NCBI GenBank assembly: GCA_000724175.1
Contig: JPGV01000007.1
Span: forward strand, 1-64,000
Source of the DNA: [Candidatus Thermochlorobacteriaceae] bacterium GBChlB
Lineage (GTDB): Bacteria; Bacteroidota; Chlorobiia; Chlorobiales; Thermochlorobacteraceae
Length of the DNA stretch: 64,000 nucleotides
Direction of reading: 5' to 3'
The stretch's first letter is position 1. Every line of letters starts with the position of its first letter. This document shows, one piece after another, positions 54,223 through 63,059 of this stretch. Made by a program: the position numbers and the translations under genes. The notes under the pieces are model-generated. The model worked only from the letters and a program-made list of their open reading frames with translations, did not search any database and was not told where the DNA came from.

Positions 54223-55182
54223 ATGTTTGAAGAATCACCTTTGATGTGGGCAGGCTTTTTCGCCGTCGTTGGCATTGCCCTTGCGTTGGATTTAGGAGTG
54301 TTAAACCGAAGCGCGCACCGCGTTTCAACCAAAGAAGCCTTGTATTGGACGATTGCATGGATAACGATGGCGATGGGATTTGCAGGCGTTGTCTATTCGC
54401 TCTACGGCGTTACAAAAGCAACGGATTTCGTAACAGCCTACCTTATCGAAGAATCGCTGTCGGTCGATAACTTGTTCGTGTTTGTCTTGGTGTTTCGCTT
54501 TTTTAAAGTCGAAGACAAGTATCAACATCGGGTTTTGTTTTGGGGCGTGTTGGGCGCAATTGTCATGCGGGCGATTTTCATTTTCGCGGGCGTTGCACTG
54601 CTCAATCAATTCCATTGGATTACCTACATCTTTGGCGCGTTTCTGATTTACACTGGTGTCAAGCTCCTATTTGGTGGCGAAACAGAAGAAGCCGACTTCG
54701 CCGAAAATCTTGGCGTGAAATTGGTCAAACGGTTCTTTCCTGTGTCGCAGAACTACGACGGACAAAAATTCTTCACGATTGAAAATGGCAAGCGCTTTGC
54801 TACGCCGCTCTTTTTGGTGTTGGTCGTCGTGGAAATCACCGACCTGATTTTCGCCGTCGATTCAATTCCCGCCGTGCTGGCGGTGAGCAACGACGTGTTC
54901 ATCGTGTTTACCTCCAACATCTTCGCCATTATGGGCTTGCGCTCGCTTTACTTTTTGCTTGCCGATGTGGTCGAGCGGTTTGTGCATCTGAAAACGGGCT
55001 TGGCGTTTATTTTGGCATTTGTTGGCGTCAAGATGATTCTTGCAGGCATTAATGAGGCGTGGAAAATCCCGTCGCCCGTCTCGCTTGCAGTGGTCGTGGG
55101 AATTTTAACGATTTCCATCATTGCCTCGCTCGTGTTGCAACCCAAAGAGGCAACAAAGCCCGAGGGTGAAAAGGCAAACTAA
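54223..55182 (+). CDS. TerC-family membrane protein
   Basis: The 319-residue protein has about nine membrane helices. TerC-family motifs are the EESLSVDNLFVFVLVFRFF segment near residue 75 (with the conserved acidic and Asn residues) and the second-half repeat ITDLIFAVDSIPAVLAVSND near 205. Members (Alx, YkoY) export manganese or aid metalation of secreted proteins. No yybP-ykoY manganese riboswitch lies in the 36 bases upstream, and none is seen at the fabL start. The C-terminal tail is charged. Confidence 0.93.
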   Translation: MFEESPLMWAGFFAVVGIALALDLGVLNRSAHRVSTKEALYWTIAWITMAMGFAGVVYSLYGVTKATDFVTAYLIEESLSVDNLFVFVLVFRFFKVEDKYQHRVLFWGVLGAIVMRAIFIFAGVALLNQFHWITYIFGAFLIYTGVKLLFGGETEEADFAENLGVKLVKRFFPVSQNYDGQKFFTIENGKRFATPLFLVLVVVEITDLIFAVDSIPAVLAVSNDVFIVFTSNIFAIMGLRSLYFLLADVVERFVHLKTGLAFILAFVGVKMILAGINEAWKIPSPVSLAVVVGILTISIIASLVLQPKEATKPEGEKAN

Positions 55183-55212
55183 GCTGTGCGGCTGTTCGTC
55201 TTGAAATTAAAA

Positions 55213-55252
55213 TCGCCCGAAACACCCTGATTTGACAAGGATTGTCGGGCGA
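55213..55252 (-). terminator. Terminator of folE
   Basis: TCGCCCGA (55213-55220) and TCGGGCGA (55245-55252) pair over a 24-base loop. On the minus strand the stem is followed by TTTTAATTT, so it mainly serves folE. It could also help stop terC. Confidence 0.6.
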
Positions 55253-55257
55253 AAGTA

Positions 55258-55929
55258 TTATGCGACAGGGCTGCCCTTGATGAGGCGCATAAATTCGGAG
55301 CGCGTAGCGGAATTGCTCAGAAATTCGCCCGACATTGCCGAGGTTGTTGTGGTCGAGTTTTGTTTCTCGACGCCGCGCATCACCATACACAAGTGTTTGG
55401 CTTCAATGACGACTGCCACGCCGCGCGGCTCAAGCACATCTTGAATGACATCGCGGATTTGCTGCGTCAGCCGCTCTTGCACTTGAAGTCGCCGCGCATA
55501 GACATCCGCCACACGCGGAATTTTAGAGAGACCAACAATTTTGCCGTTAGGAATATACGCCACATGCGCCTTGCCGAAGAAGGGGAGCATGTGGTGTTCG
55601 CACATCGAGAAAATTTCTATGTCTTTGACCAGCACCATCTCGTCGTATTTTTCATGAAAGACTGCGCCGCGCAAAATGTCTTCGGCGTCGGCATGGTAGC
55701 CACTCGTGAGGTAGAGCAGGGCTTTGGCAACACGCTCTGGTGTTTTAAGCAACCCTTCGCGTGCAGAATCTTCGCCAAGCAACTCCAAGTTCGAGCGCAC
55801 ATTGTCGGCAAGAGCTTGCATCACGGTTTTCTCGTCGCCATTAGGCGGATGGACGTAGAAGTATTCATCGTCGTCGCGCAAATGAGCCACAAAGCGTTTC
55901 TCATTGTCGCTTTTTCCCGAACTGGTCAT
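55258..55929 (-). CDS. folE: GTP cyclohydrolase I (FolE)
   Basis: FolE opens GTP to dihydroneopterin triphosphate, the first step of folate and of biopterin-type pterins. The 223-residue protein has the family motifs [19 protein letters not shown], the zinc Cys in [28 protein letters not shown], and the second Cys in [11 protein letters not shown] near residue 175. Starting at 56010 would overlap the upstream gene by 56 bases and add a Ser/Thr-rich tail; the ATG at 55929 is preferred, 26 bases after the preceding stop. The pairing with a pyruvoyl-tetrahydropterin synthase gene suggests a shared pterin route. Confidence 0.95.
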   Translation of the reverse strand: MTSSGKSDNEKRFVAHLRDDDEYFYVHPPNGDEKTVMQALADNVRSNLELLGEDSAREGLLKTPERVAKALLYLTSGYHADAEDILRGAVFHEKYDEMVLVKDIEIFSMCEHHMLPFFGKAHVAYIPNGKIVGLSKIPRVADVYARRLQVQERLTQQIRDVIQDVLEPRGVAVVIEAKHLCMVMRGVEKQNSTTTTSAMSGEFLSNSATRSEFMRLIKGSPVA

Positions 55930-55954
55930 TCCAAAATAGGTTGAAGTTGATGTG

Positions 55955-56482
55955 TTATTCGCCGCGGTAGACGACGAAGTTTCTTTCGGATTCGAAGACC
56001 CTGACTTCATAGAGTTCCACCCCTTCCAAGTTTAGCGTTTTTAATTTGCGGTCAATGACATCCCAAAACACTACCGCAATAACTTCGGCGGTCGGAACTG
56101 TGTCTTTGAACATCTCTACATCAAAGTTTAAGTGTTTGTGGTCGACCTTAGAGAGAATTTCTTCTTCCAACAACTTCTTCAAGATTTTCAGGTCGAACAG
56201 GTAGCCCGTGTCTTTATTGACGATGCCAGCGAGCGTTACTTCAAGGTCGTAGTTGTGTCCGTGTCCGTAGAAGTTGTTGCAGATGTCATAGACGTCGCAG
56301 TTTTGTTCATCGGTGAACGTCGGGTTGAACAAGCGATGTGCGGCATTGAAATGCACTTTGCGTGTAACATAGACCTTTCGCGGCTTTTCCAAAATTTGGT
56401 TAATGCGTCGAGCCGCATTGGGCAAGGGTTTCCAGACGGCGTCGTCGTCGGGCGCAACCGCGGAGACTTCAGATAGAGACAT
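55955..56482 (-). CDS. 6-pyruvoyl-tetrahydropterin synthase family protein (PTPS/QueD)
   Basis: The 175-residue protein belongs to the PTPS/QueD family. It has zinc His ligands in HFNAAHR and [10 protein letters not shown], and the catalytic Cys in [13 protein letters not shown]. The C-N-N-x-x-GHGHNY spacing is of the PTPS kind; QueD enzymes usually show CxxxHGH. The final ESERNFVVY fits both. It precedes folE on the same strand. Chlorobium makes limipterin, a biopterin glycoside, so a PTPS role is attractive; queC at 61.4 kb keeps queuosine synthesis open. The N-terminal 35 residues are outside the usual domain. Confidence 0.88.
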   Translation of the reverse strand: MSLSEVSAVAPDDDAVWKPLPNAARRINQILEKPRKVYVTRKVHFNAAHRLFNPTFTDEQNCDVYDICNNFYGHGHNYDLEVTLAGIVNKDTGYLFDLKILKKLLEEEILSKVDHKHLNFDVEMFKDTVPTAEVIAVVFWDVIDRKLKTLNLEGVELYEVRVFESERNFVVYRGE

Positions 56483-56526
56483 AGTTCAACTGGTGATTTG
56501 AATGTGTGACTGAAATAAAATTTTGT

Positions 56527-57048
56527 TTAAGTAGCGCGAGCATTGATGACGACAGGATTGTCTACGCTCGAGATGCGCATTGGATTCGCAGCGCCGGGCT
56601 CTATTCCCTTACAGGAGACAAGATAGTGCTTGCAATCTCGGCAACCAACATCGAGCCAAGTCGGATTTCCATCATAATCGTTCCACGACGAGACAAAAAC
56701 GCCGCTGTCATGTTTTGAAATGCCGAAGCAGTCAGTATAGCAGGCTTGCGTAAAGCGTTGTGGGGAGCAGTCGGCATCTGAGCCGCGAACGCAAAAGAAG
56801 TCTTCGCATATCAGGGCGTTAGGGTTTGGGTGTGCGATGGGTTTGCGGTAGCCGCGCATTTCGCGTCGGAGCGTGTTCCAAAACCGTGCGAAGAATACCG
56901 ATGTGTTTCGTAGATGCCAAAGCGGGTTATACCAACTAATGCCAAGTGTTTCAGCAAAAAGTAGCGCGGAAATCGCGCGCCGCGCCGATTGATGGTTCTG
57001 CGCCATGCGGAGCAGCGATTGAAGCACCCGAATTCTGAATTGTTTCAT
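56527..57048 (-). CDS. Cysteine-rich protein of unknown function
   Basis: I do not recognise the family. From ATG 57048 the protein is 173 residues. The first half is basic and helical (MKQFRIRVLQSLLRMAQNHQ, later FWNTLRREMRGYR). The second half (about 85-160) holds eight cysteines, including CEDFFC, CYTDCFG and GCRDCKHYLVSC, spaced as in metal- or iron-sulfur-binding proteins. There is no signal peptide. It sits between the PTPS gene and a divergent metallophosphoesterase gene. An electron-transfer or metal-binding role is a guess. Confidence 0.55.
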   Translation of the reverse strand: MKQFRIRVLQSLLRMAQNHQSARRAISALLFAETLGISWYNPLWHLRNTSVFFARFWNTLRREMRGYRKPIAHPNPNALICEDFFCVRGSDADCSPQRFTQACYTDCFGISKHDSGVFVSSWNDYDGNPTWLDVGCRDCKHYLVSCKGIEPGAANPMRISSVDNPVVINARAT

Positions 57049-57157
57049 CGTATCACCAGACTGTTTCACTGCGCTAAGGCAGTAAAGGATACTGTTTTAT
57101 GGCTAAACTTTTGAGCCACTTAGTTCGTTTAACCGCCTGAAACCTTTTTTACAATTC

Positions 57158-58444
57158 ATGCCTGCAATCTCTTTTCTCAATGTTCTGATTTTTCTGTCCG
57201 TAAGTTCACTCGTCGGCTGGTATCTCTATCGAAAACTGCTGATGGTTGTCGATGCCTTTACTCCAAAAAATCTTCCGCTTGTCAAAAAGCGTCTTGCCAG
57301 AACGGTGGTTGCATTGATGTCGCTTCCGGCGATTCCAATGTTGCTCAAAGAAATCCCGCCGCTCCGCGAAACAGGCATAACTTATACGCTGTTCTTTCTT
57401 GGCAGCGTGTGGGGCATTTGGCTCTTTTTGGCCTTGCTTGTCTTTGTTCCTGCCGACCTAACTATGCTCGTTTGGAAACAGGCACGACGTGTTTTCGCAC
57501 GCCGAAGGACAAAGTCGCTCATTGAAACTCAAACGACAAGAGCTAACGTGGCGCGCACACGCGATGACAACCCGCCGCTGATGCCTGAAAAATCAAGCGA
57601 CTACAGCCCGTCGCGTCGAGAGTTCCTAAAAAAAGCGGCGCCGTCGATGATAGGGTTCGCGTTTCCAACTGTGATTACGGGGTATAGCCTCGTTAATAAC
57701 CGAATGAATTACGTCGTCAATCAAATGACGCTGTCGTTTCCAAACTTGCCATCGGAATTGCGCGGATTGAAAATTGCACATGCGAGTGATATTCACTCCG
57801 GCGCCTTTATGTCGCAGCGGCAAATGGAAGAAATTACTGAAACGCTCAACTCTTTTCACCCTGACCTTGTGGCGCTCACAGGCGATTTCGTCGCCAACGA
57901 CAAAAATGAAATCGAACCATTTGTCAAAGGCTTTCGAAATTTGAAATCGACTTATGGCACGTTCGCCTGCGCAGGGAATCACGACGAGTGGGTCGGCATC
58001 GAGACCGTCGAGGCAGCGATGAAACAGCACGCCGAAACACTGCTCAGAAATGAACATCGCATCATCAACATCGACGGCGCGCCGTTGAATGTCATCGGTA
58101 TTGACTACACGCGGTCGAGAACCGCTTATCTTGATGCGGCAATGAAGGGCACTAATCCCGACGGGTTCAACTTGCTCTTGTGTCATCACCCCGATTTTTT
58201 TACCTATGCCAAAACCGCCAATATAGACTTGATGCTGGCTGGACACACGCACGGCGGACAAATCGCGCTTGATGTCGCGGGTGTTGAACTCTATCCGATA
58301 GATATTCTCTACAAGTATCCGCGCGGTCTGTTTGAAGAAGGAGAGCAGGGAAAACAGAAACTCTATGTGAATTTAGGTGCTGGCGTAACAGGCGCGCCCT
58401 TGCGAACAATTTCGCCCGAAATTGTGGTCATGACGCTCGTTTAA
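57158..58444 (+). CDS. Membrane metallophosphoesterase with internal Tat motif
   Basis: The 428-residue protein has three N-terminal hydrophobic segments (about 8-27, 47-63 and 76-100), a polar stretch, then SRREFLKKAAP at residue 152 followed by a hydrophobic run, an arrangement like a twin-arginine signal placed inside the protein. The calcineurin-like domain (about 200-428) has ASDIHSG, LTGDFVAND, GNHDEW, LCHHPD and GHTHGGQ, the full set of metal ligands. Relatives include YkuE and LpxG-like phosphoesterases acting on membrane lipids or cell-surface phosphates. It is divergent from the preceding gene. Confidence 0.87.
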   Translation: MPAISFLNVLIFLSVSSLVGWYLYRKLLMVVDAFTPKNLPLVKKRLARTVVALMSLPAIPMLLKEIPPLRETGITYTLFFLGSVWGIWLFLALLVFVPADLTMLVWKQARRVFARRRTKSLIETQTTRANVARTRDDNPPLMPEKSSDYSPSRREFLKKAAPSMIGFAFPTVITGYSLVNNRMNYVVNQMTLSFPNLPSELRGLKIAHASDIHSGAFMSQRQMEEITETLNSFHPDLVALTGDFVANDKNEIEPFVKGFRNLKSTYGTFACAGNHDEWVGIETVEAAMKQHAETLLRNEHRIINIDGAPLNVIGIDYTRSRTAYLDAAMKGTNPDGFNLLLCHHPDFFTYAKTANIDLMLAGHTHGGQIALDVAGVELYPIDILYKYPRGLFEEGEQGKQKLYVNLGAGVTGAPLRTISPEIVVMTLV

Positions 58445-58591
58445 CAGAAAATCGAGAAGGCAAACGTCGCGGTGCGGCAAAGCCTCGCAGACATTTTTTA
58501 AGAAATTGTAAAACTTTTTTTGGGCGATTCTCGTTTATACAAGTGCCTCGCAGTTTATGGTTTCTGCGGGGTTTCATATAGAGCATTCCTT

Positions 58592-58624
58592 AAAGGTCGT
58601 CCGTGTTGAACGGACGACCTTTTT
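58592..58624 (+). terminator. Strong terminator after the metallophosphoesterase gene
   Basis: A 12-base perfect stem AAAGGTCGTCCG/CGGACGACCTTT has a seven-base loop and is followed by TTTTTG. It is about 150 bases past the stop and close to the end of purF on the other strand. The gap before it, 58445-58591, shows no gene. Confidence 0.88.
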
Positions 58625-58651
58625 GTTTTGGGAGTGAAAGCAATGCGTTGG

Positions 58652-60142
58652 TCAGTCGTCGTTCTCGTCTTTTTCCGTCGTGGCGTCGTCGACGGCGACG
58701 GGATAATCACCGCTAAAACACGCTGTGCAGTAGCTGCCGTGCTCGTCGTCGTATTTCGGAACGCTATTGAGCAAGCCTTTGAGTGAAAGATAAGAGAGCG
58801 AATCGACGCCGAGTTCTGCGCGGATTTTTTCCACGTCGCCGCCCAATTGATGCGCGATGAGCTTGTCGCGCGTCGGAAAGTCCATGCCGTAAAAACATGG
58901 GTTCGTAATCGGCGGCGACGTGATGCGCAGATGAATTTCCTTTGGGTGTGCCTCGTGAAGCAGACTGACCAGCATCTTTGAAGTCGTGCCGCGCACAATG
59001 GAATCGTCGACAACCACAACACGGCGATTTTTAAGCACGCCGCGCACAACATTGTATTTCGAGCGGACTTTCAGTTCGCGGTCGCCTTCGCCCGGTTGAA
59101 TGAACGTTCGTCCGACATAGTGGTTACGAATCAGCCCTAATTCCAAGCGAGAAGGTAAGCCGTGTTTATTGCTTTCCGTAACGAAGCCGAGCGCGGCGGT
59201 GTTCGACGAATCTGGCACGCTAATGACCGTGACATATTTCTCGTCATCTTTGGGTTTCACGCCCGCTTCGTGCGAAAGGTTCTTGCCGAGTTTGCGTCGA
59301 ACTTTATCGACCGATTCATCGAAAATGACGCTATCGGGGCGCGAGAAATAGACATACTCGAATATGCACCGCGCTTTGCGGGCGGACTTAGGTAGAAAGA
59401 GCGACTTGGTTTCGCCCGTCTCGAGCGTCTCGTCATCAATCAAAACGATTTCGCCGGGCGCAACTTCGCGTTCATACTTGGCAGAGTTGATGTCGAAGGC
59501 GCATGTTTCACTGGCGACGATGTAACTTGGCTTGTGCTTTTTCCCGTTTTTCTCTTTGTGTTTTTTAATGCCGAGTGAAAGTGGGCGAAACCCGAGCGGG
59601 TCGCGTGCAGCAATGAGTCCCTTGTCCGTCAATATCGTCAGCGAATACGCGCCCTGCACCTGAACGAGCGCATCATAGACCTGTTCAAGAACGGTCGGCG
59701 CAGGACTACGAGCGATGAGATGCAAAATAATTTCGCTGTCCGATGTTGCTTGAAAAATCACGCCTTGCTGGGAGAGTGTTTTGCGGAGCGTGCGCACGTT
59801 GGTGAGATTGCCATTGTGTCCAAGCGCGAGATGTCCCGATTTGTAATTGACCGAAAACGGCTGAATGTTTTGCGCCGAAAGCGACGAGCCAGTTGTCGAG
59901 TAGCGTGTATGTCCGATGGCAGAAGCGCCTTTGAGCGTCTCAAAGATTTTTTTATCGTGAAAGACTTCCGAGACAAGACCGAAATCACGATGCGAGCGAA
60001 AGACCGTTTTCTTTTTTTCTTCGTCGTAATCCGATGTAACAATGCCAGCGCCTTCTTGTCCGCGATGTTGCAGCGCGTAAAGCCCGTAGAACGCGTCTAC
60101 AGCCGCGTTAGGCGAGTTGTAAATGCCGTAGATGCCACACAT
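58652..60142 (-). CDS. purF: Amidophosphoribosyltransferase PurF
   Basis: PurF catalyses the first committed step of purine synthesis from PRPP and glutamine. The 496-residue protein begins MCGIYGI with Cys2 exposed, so no propeptide is needed. The N-terminal glutaminase domain has LQHRGQEGAGI, GHTRYSTTG and HNGNLTN. The PRTase motif is VVVVDDSIVRGTTSKMLV near residue 365. Four cysteines, including the SYCTACFSGDYP pair near the end, indicate the 4Fe-4S form of the Bacillus type. A strong GGAGG lies seven bases before the start. Confidence 0.97.
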   Translation of the reverse strand: MCGIYGIYNSPNAAVDAFYGLYALQHRGQEGAGIVTSDYDEEKKKTVFRSHRDFGLVSEVFHDKKIFETLKGASAIGHTRYSTTGSSLSAQNIQPFSVNYKSGHLALGHNGNLTNVRTLRKTLSQQGVIFQATSDSEIILHLIARSPAPTVLEQVYDALVQVQGAYSLTILTDKGLIAARDPLGFRPLSLGIKKHKEKNGKKHKPSYIVASETCAFDINSAKYEREVAPGEIVLIDDETLETGETKSLFLPKSARKARCIFEYVYFSRPDSVIFDESVDKVRRKLGKNLSHEAGVKPKDDEKYVTVISVPDSSNTAALGFVTESNKHGLPSRLELGLIRNHYVGRTFIQPGEGDRELKVRSKYNVVRGVLKNRRVVVVDDSIVRGTTSKMLVSLLHEAHPKEIHLRITSPPITNPCFYGMDFPTRDKLIAHQLGGDVEKIRAELGVDSLSYLSLKGLLNSVPKYDDEHGSYCTACFSGDYPVAVDDATTEKDENDD

Positions 60143-60201
60143 ATAAAGTCCTCCCGTGAAAAGTTAGCGCATCGAGTTGAAACTTGCCAAGCGCGTTGTA
60201 A

Positions 60202-61146
60202 CTAAATGCGTTTATATCGCCCGTGTTTATAGACATTTCTGACACCAAGATAAAACATCAGCGCACAGATAAGCGCCAGTAAAAACGACTGCGCAACCAG
60301 CGCCGAAAAATTTTCTCTGAACAGGACAAACGCGCCTGCGCCGACAAGGGCTAAAACGAAAAACACGGCAGCAAGAAACTCGGAGGCGCGTCGCGCTTTG
60401 ATGTCTTGATAAGAGCGGCTGCGTCTGAAGATGCGAAACGCGGCATATCCATAAAGCCCGACCCAAAGTGTAAAGTGAGCGGAAATAGCAAGAAGCGCAG
60501 TAAAACTCAATTGTGGAATCAAGTGCTCTGTGCCGAAAGGAAAGGGCGGCGCAAGTTTGACGGTGATGGTGTTGAGCTTGCGGCTGTCGATATCGACGAA
60601 GCGAAATTCATAGAGCAATGATTTCCAGAACCATTCGTTGTAAAGCCCCGAAACAATGATGAACAGCAAGCACAAGCCCGCAAAAAAAAAGATGTCATAG
60701 CTTTGGCGGGAGCGCACAAAACTCAGCGCGAAAAGAAACCCGAAAAAGACGAACCAAAGCAGCGAAATTTGCCATCCCATCCAATAGAGCTGACCATAGT
60801 TGCCAACATAAAACACGCCAGCGAGTGAAAAAGACGCAATGATAAAAAACAGGCCTTTGCTGGCAAGCGCGAAGAGTGCAAAAGCCGCAAATTGCAGTGC
60901 CTGACCTTGAATGCGGTCGGTATGTTTGACGCGCTGGCGGCGTTGGAGAAGCAAATAGCCAAATGCAACGCCCAATACAATCAGCAAGAGCGATTCAAAA
61001 AACAGGAGCGACGCTTGACCCGATGTAACCGTGTCGAGCCAGATGGAGACCCCAGAGCGGCTCTTAAAGCGCAGTGAATCGGAAGAAATCCGAGAGGCGA
61101 GCGAATAAAGTGAATCTGCCAGAAATACCTGTCTGTCCGGCGTCAC
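60202..61146 (-). CDS. Polytopic membrane protein of unknown function
   Basis: The protein has about nine hydrophobic helices; helices 1-2 follow a short polar N-terminus and the rest run in pairs to a basic end (YKHGRYKRI). No family is recognised. The frame extends upstream to 61275, but those extra residues are a translation of the tRNA-Ala gene (GMQGVRSSNLLSS is typical of this artefact), so the start was set at GTG 61146, about 70 bases inside the tRNA end. Other starts in between are possible. It is 60 bases upstream of purF, so the two may be co-transcribed. Confidence 0.6.
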   Translation of the reverse strand: MTPDRQVFLADSLYSLASRISSDSLRFKSRSGVSIWLDTVTSGQASLLFFESLLLIVLGVAFGYLLLQRRQRVKHTDRIQGQALQFAAFALFALASKGLFFIIASFSLAGVFYVGNYGQLYWMGWQISLLWFVFFGFLFALSFVRSRQSYDIFFFAGLCLLFIIVSGLYNEWFWKSLLYEFRFVDIDSRKLNTITVKLAPPFPFGTEHLIPQLSFTALLAISAHFTLWVGLYGYAAFRIFRRSRSYQDIKARRASEFLAAVFFVLALVGAGAFVLFRENFSALVAQSFLLALICALMFYLGVRNVYKHGRYKRI

Positions 61147-61217
61147 AAGAGCGGTAAGTTTAGAAAAGTTGACGATGAGAAGCAGCCCGACTGGTAGACG
61201 ATTCGGTTCAACTTGTG

Positions 61218-61290
61218 TGGAGCTAAGGAGATTCGAACTCCTGACCCCTTGCATGCCATGCAAGTGCTCTACCAACTGAGCTATAGCCCC
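61218..61290 (-). tRNA. tRNA-Ala (anticodon GGC)
   Basis: The minus-strand cloverleaf has acceptor GGGGCTA/TAGCTCC, D-arm AGCTCAGTTGGTAGAGC, anticodon stem CTTGC/GCAAG with loop ATGGCAT giving GGC, and T-loop TTCGAAT. It is 73 bases with no encoded CCA. Confidence 0.97.
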
Positions 61291-61307
61291 ATGTTCAAAA
61301 TAGGCTG

Positions 61308-61337
61308 CAAAGATAAAATAAAAACCGATGTGTGCAA
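61308..61337 (-). promoter_or_regulatory. Bacteroidetes-type promoter of tRNA-Ala
   Basis: On the minus strand TTG (61337-61335) and TATCTTTG (61315-61308) are 19 bases apart. The tRNA begins 18 bases downstream. Confidence 0.7.
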
Positions 61338-61350
61338 GCGCTGAAAAAAT

Positions 61351-62031
61351 TTAGATGTAACTCGGGCGATTTACATACTCGATTGGGTCGCGGATGCCCG
61401 CTTGTTCAAAGGCGCGCAGGCGCAGGGCGCAGCTGTCGCACACGCCGCAGGCTTTATCGTTGGATTGATAGCACGACCATGAAAGTTCAAACGGCGCGCC
61501 AAGTTCCATGCCGCGAATCACGATTTCCCACTTTTTCATTTCAATGACCGGCGTGAGGACTTCAATATGCGTCGACGGCTTTGTTCCCAGACGAATCGTC
61601 AAATTGAACGCATCGTAAAATTCACGTCTGCAATCGGGATAGCCCGATGAATCTTCTTCGACGGCGCCGACGAAAATTTTGTTCGCGCCAATCACCTCTG
61701 CCCAACTGACCGCGATGGCTAAAATGTTCGCGTTTCGAAATGGCACGTAACTCGTCGGAATAACATCACGATTTAAATCTGCTTTGCTCACCTCAATCGT
61801 TTTATCCGTTAGCGACGACCCGCCAATGATGGACAGATGCTTGACATCGACGACCAAGCGTCGGTCGATGTGGTAATGGTCGCAGATAGAGGTAAAGGAT
61901 TTTAGTTCTCGGTGTTCGGTGCGCTGTCCGTAGTTGAGATGAAGCGCAGCAAGGTCGTAGCCGAGATCTTTGGCTATTGCGGTCGAGACAAGGCTATCCA
62001 TGCCGCCAGAAAGAAGCACAATCGCTCGCAT
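61351..62031 (-). CDS. queC: 7-cyano-7-deazaguanine synthase QueC
   Basis: QueC makes preQ0, the precursor of queuosine in tRNA, from carboxydeazaguanine and ammonia with ATP. The 226-residue protein has the PP-loop [11 protein letters not shown] near the start, [14 protein letters not shown], the [10 protein letters not shown] motif, and the zinc cysteines [15 protein letters not shown] near residue 195. Two of the other queuosine enzymes, QueE and QueF, are not seen here; a PTPS/QueD-family gene is at 56 kb. It is divergent from nothing and lies just downstream of ctaA by 11 bases, so it is probably in the same transcript. Confidence 0.96.
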   Translation of the reverse strand: MRAIVLLSGGMDSLVSTAIAKDLGYDLAALHLNYGQRTEHRELKSFTSICDHYHIDRRLVVDVKHLSIIGGSSLTDKTIEVSKADLNRDVIPTSYVPFRNANILAIAVSWAEVIGANKIFVGAVEEDSSGYPDCRREFYDAFNLTIRLGTKPSTHIEVLTPVIEMKKWEIVIRGMELGAPFELSWSCYQSNDKACGVCDSCALRLRAFEQAGIRDPIEYVNRPSYI

Positions 62032-62042
62032 AGTAATGACGC

Positions 62043-63038
62043 TTAGCTGGTCTCAACAACAGGGGAACGAAGCGTGCTTGAATCGGCAACGGGAGCGCGC
62101 TGCTCGCCAAACCGCAGCGCAGAGTAGAGCGCAAATGTGAGTCCAATGTATAAACTCGCCGTCCATTGATGAAAAATTTGCATGACGGCTGGAACGCCGA
62201 TGAACACGAGCGACAAGCCAATGACGACTTCGGCAAGCGAGAGTCCCATCACAGCGAAGACAGCTTTGACGACAAAGGGAGAGGCATTGTCACTTTTGCG
62301 CAAAATCGAGTATCCGATGACCCAAGTTGTCGCCGTGAGTGCAATGCCGACAGCGCCGTGCAGATGACCGATGTTGCCGATTTTTTCAACCCAGTCGGCT
62401 TCGCTCATCAAAGGGAAAGCGCGCGATATCCATTCCAACTTTTCACGCACCTGCGTTCCGAAAGCCAGTTGAAGCATACCCAAGCCCCACAACGCCGCAG
62501 CAAGCCGCGACGACTGCGAAGGATAAAGCGACGCCGACTCTGCCTTCGGATTTTCCAGAAAATACGCCTGCTGCGTAATGTAAATGAGAATGCTGACAAT
62601 GATGAGCGCGAGGACCAAATGCAGCGTAACGATAAAGGGGTTTAAATCAGTTTTAACGACCACTTTGCCCAGCCAGCCTTGAAAGGCAACTAAGACGAAT
62701 GCGGCAATCGAGGGATAGAGAACCTGCGGGTGTTTGCGGAAGTTTTTAACTGCGACCGCCAGTGTTGCGAAAATAAAAAATCCTGTTAGGACGCCGAAAA
62801 GCCGATTGATGTATTCAATCCATGTGAGGACAGGATTAAATGCCGCCGGGTCGTAAGCGGGCGGCAACTGCGAGACATCGGTCGGCGGAATCCAAAGCCC
62901 GTAGCACTTCGGCCAATCAGGACAGCCCATGCCCGCGCCTGAAACGCGAACCAATCCGCCTAAGAAAATCAGGAAGTAGGTAACGCCCGTTGTAACAAAG
63001 GCGAGGCGGCGAAAGGCGCGAGCTGCTGATGCTTCCAA
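62043..63038 (-). CDS. ctaA: Heme A synthase CtaA/COX15
   Basis: CtaA oxidises heme O to heme A, the cofactor of aa3-type cytochrome oxidases. The 331-residue protein has eight hydrophobic helices, the family loop [22 protein letters not shown] with the paired cysteines, and helix histidines in [16 protein letters not shown] and FHQWTASLY. The chosen start is TTG at 63038, with GGAG at suitable distance. It is downstream of two cytochrome oxidase subunit genes, fitting its role. It supports oxygen respiration in this organism. Confidence 0.94.
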   Translation of the reverse strand: MEASAARAFRRLAFVTTGVTYFLIFLGGLVRVSGAGMGCPDWPKCYGLWIPPTDVSQLPPAYDPAAFNPVLTWIEYINRLFGVLTGFFIFATLAVAVKNFRKHPQVLYPSIAAFVLVAFQGWLGKVVVKTDLNPFIVTLHLVLALIIVSILIYITQQAYFLENPKAESASLYPSQSSRLAAALWGLGMLQLAFGTQVREKLEWISRAFPLMSEADWVEKIGNIGHLHGAVGIALTATTWVIGYSILRKSDNASPFVVKAVFAVMGLSLAEVVIGLSLVFIGVPAVMQIFHQWTASLYIGLTFALYSALRFGEQRAPVADSSTLRSPVVETS

Positions 63039-63059
63039 TGTAAGATCTCCAACGGTGTG

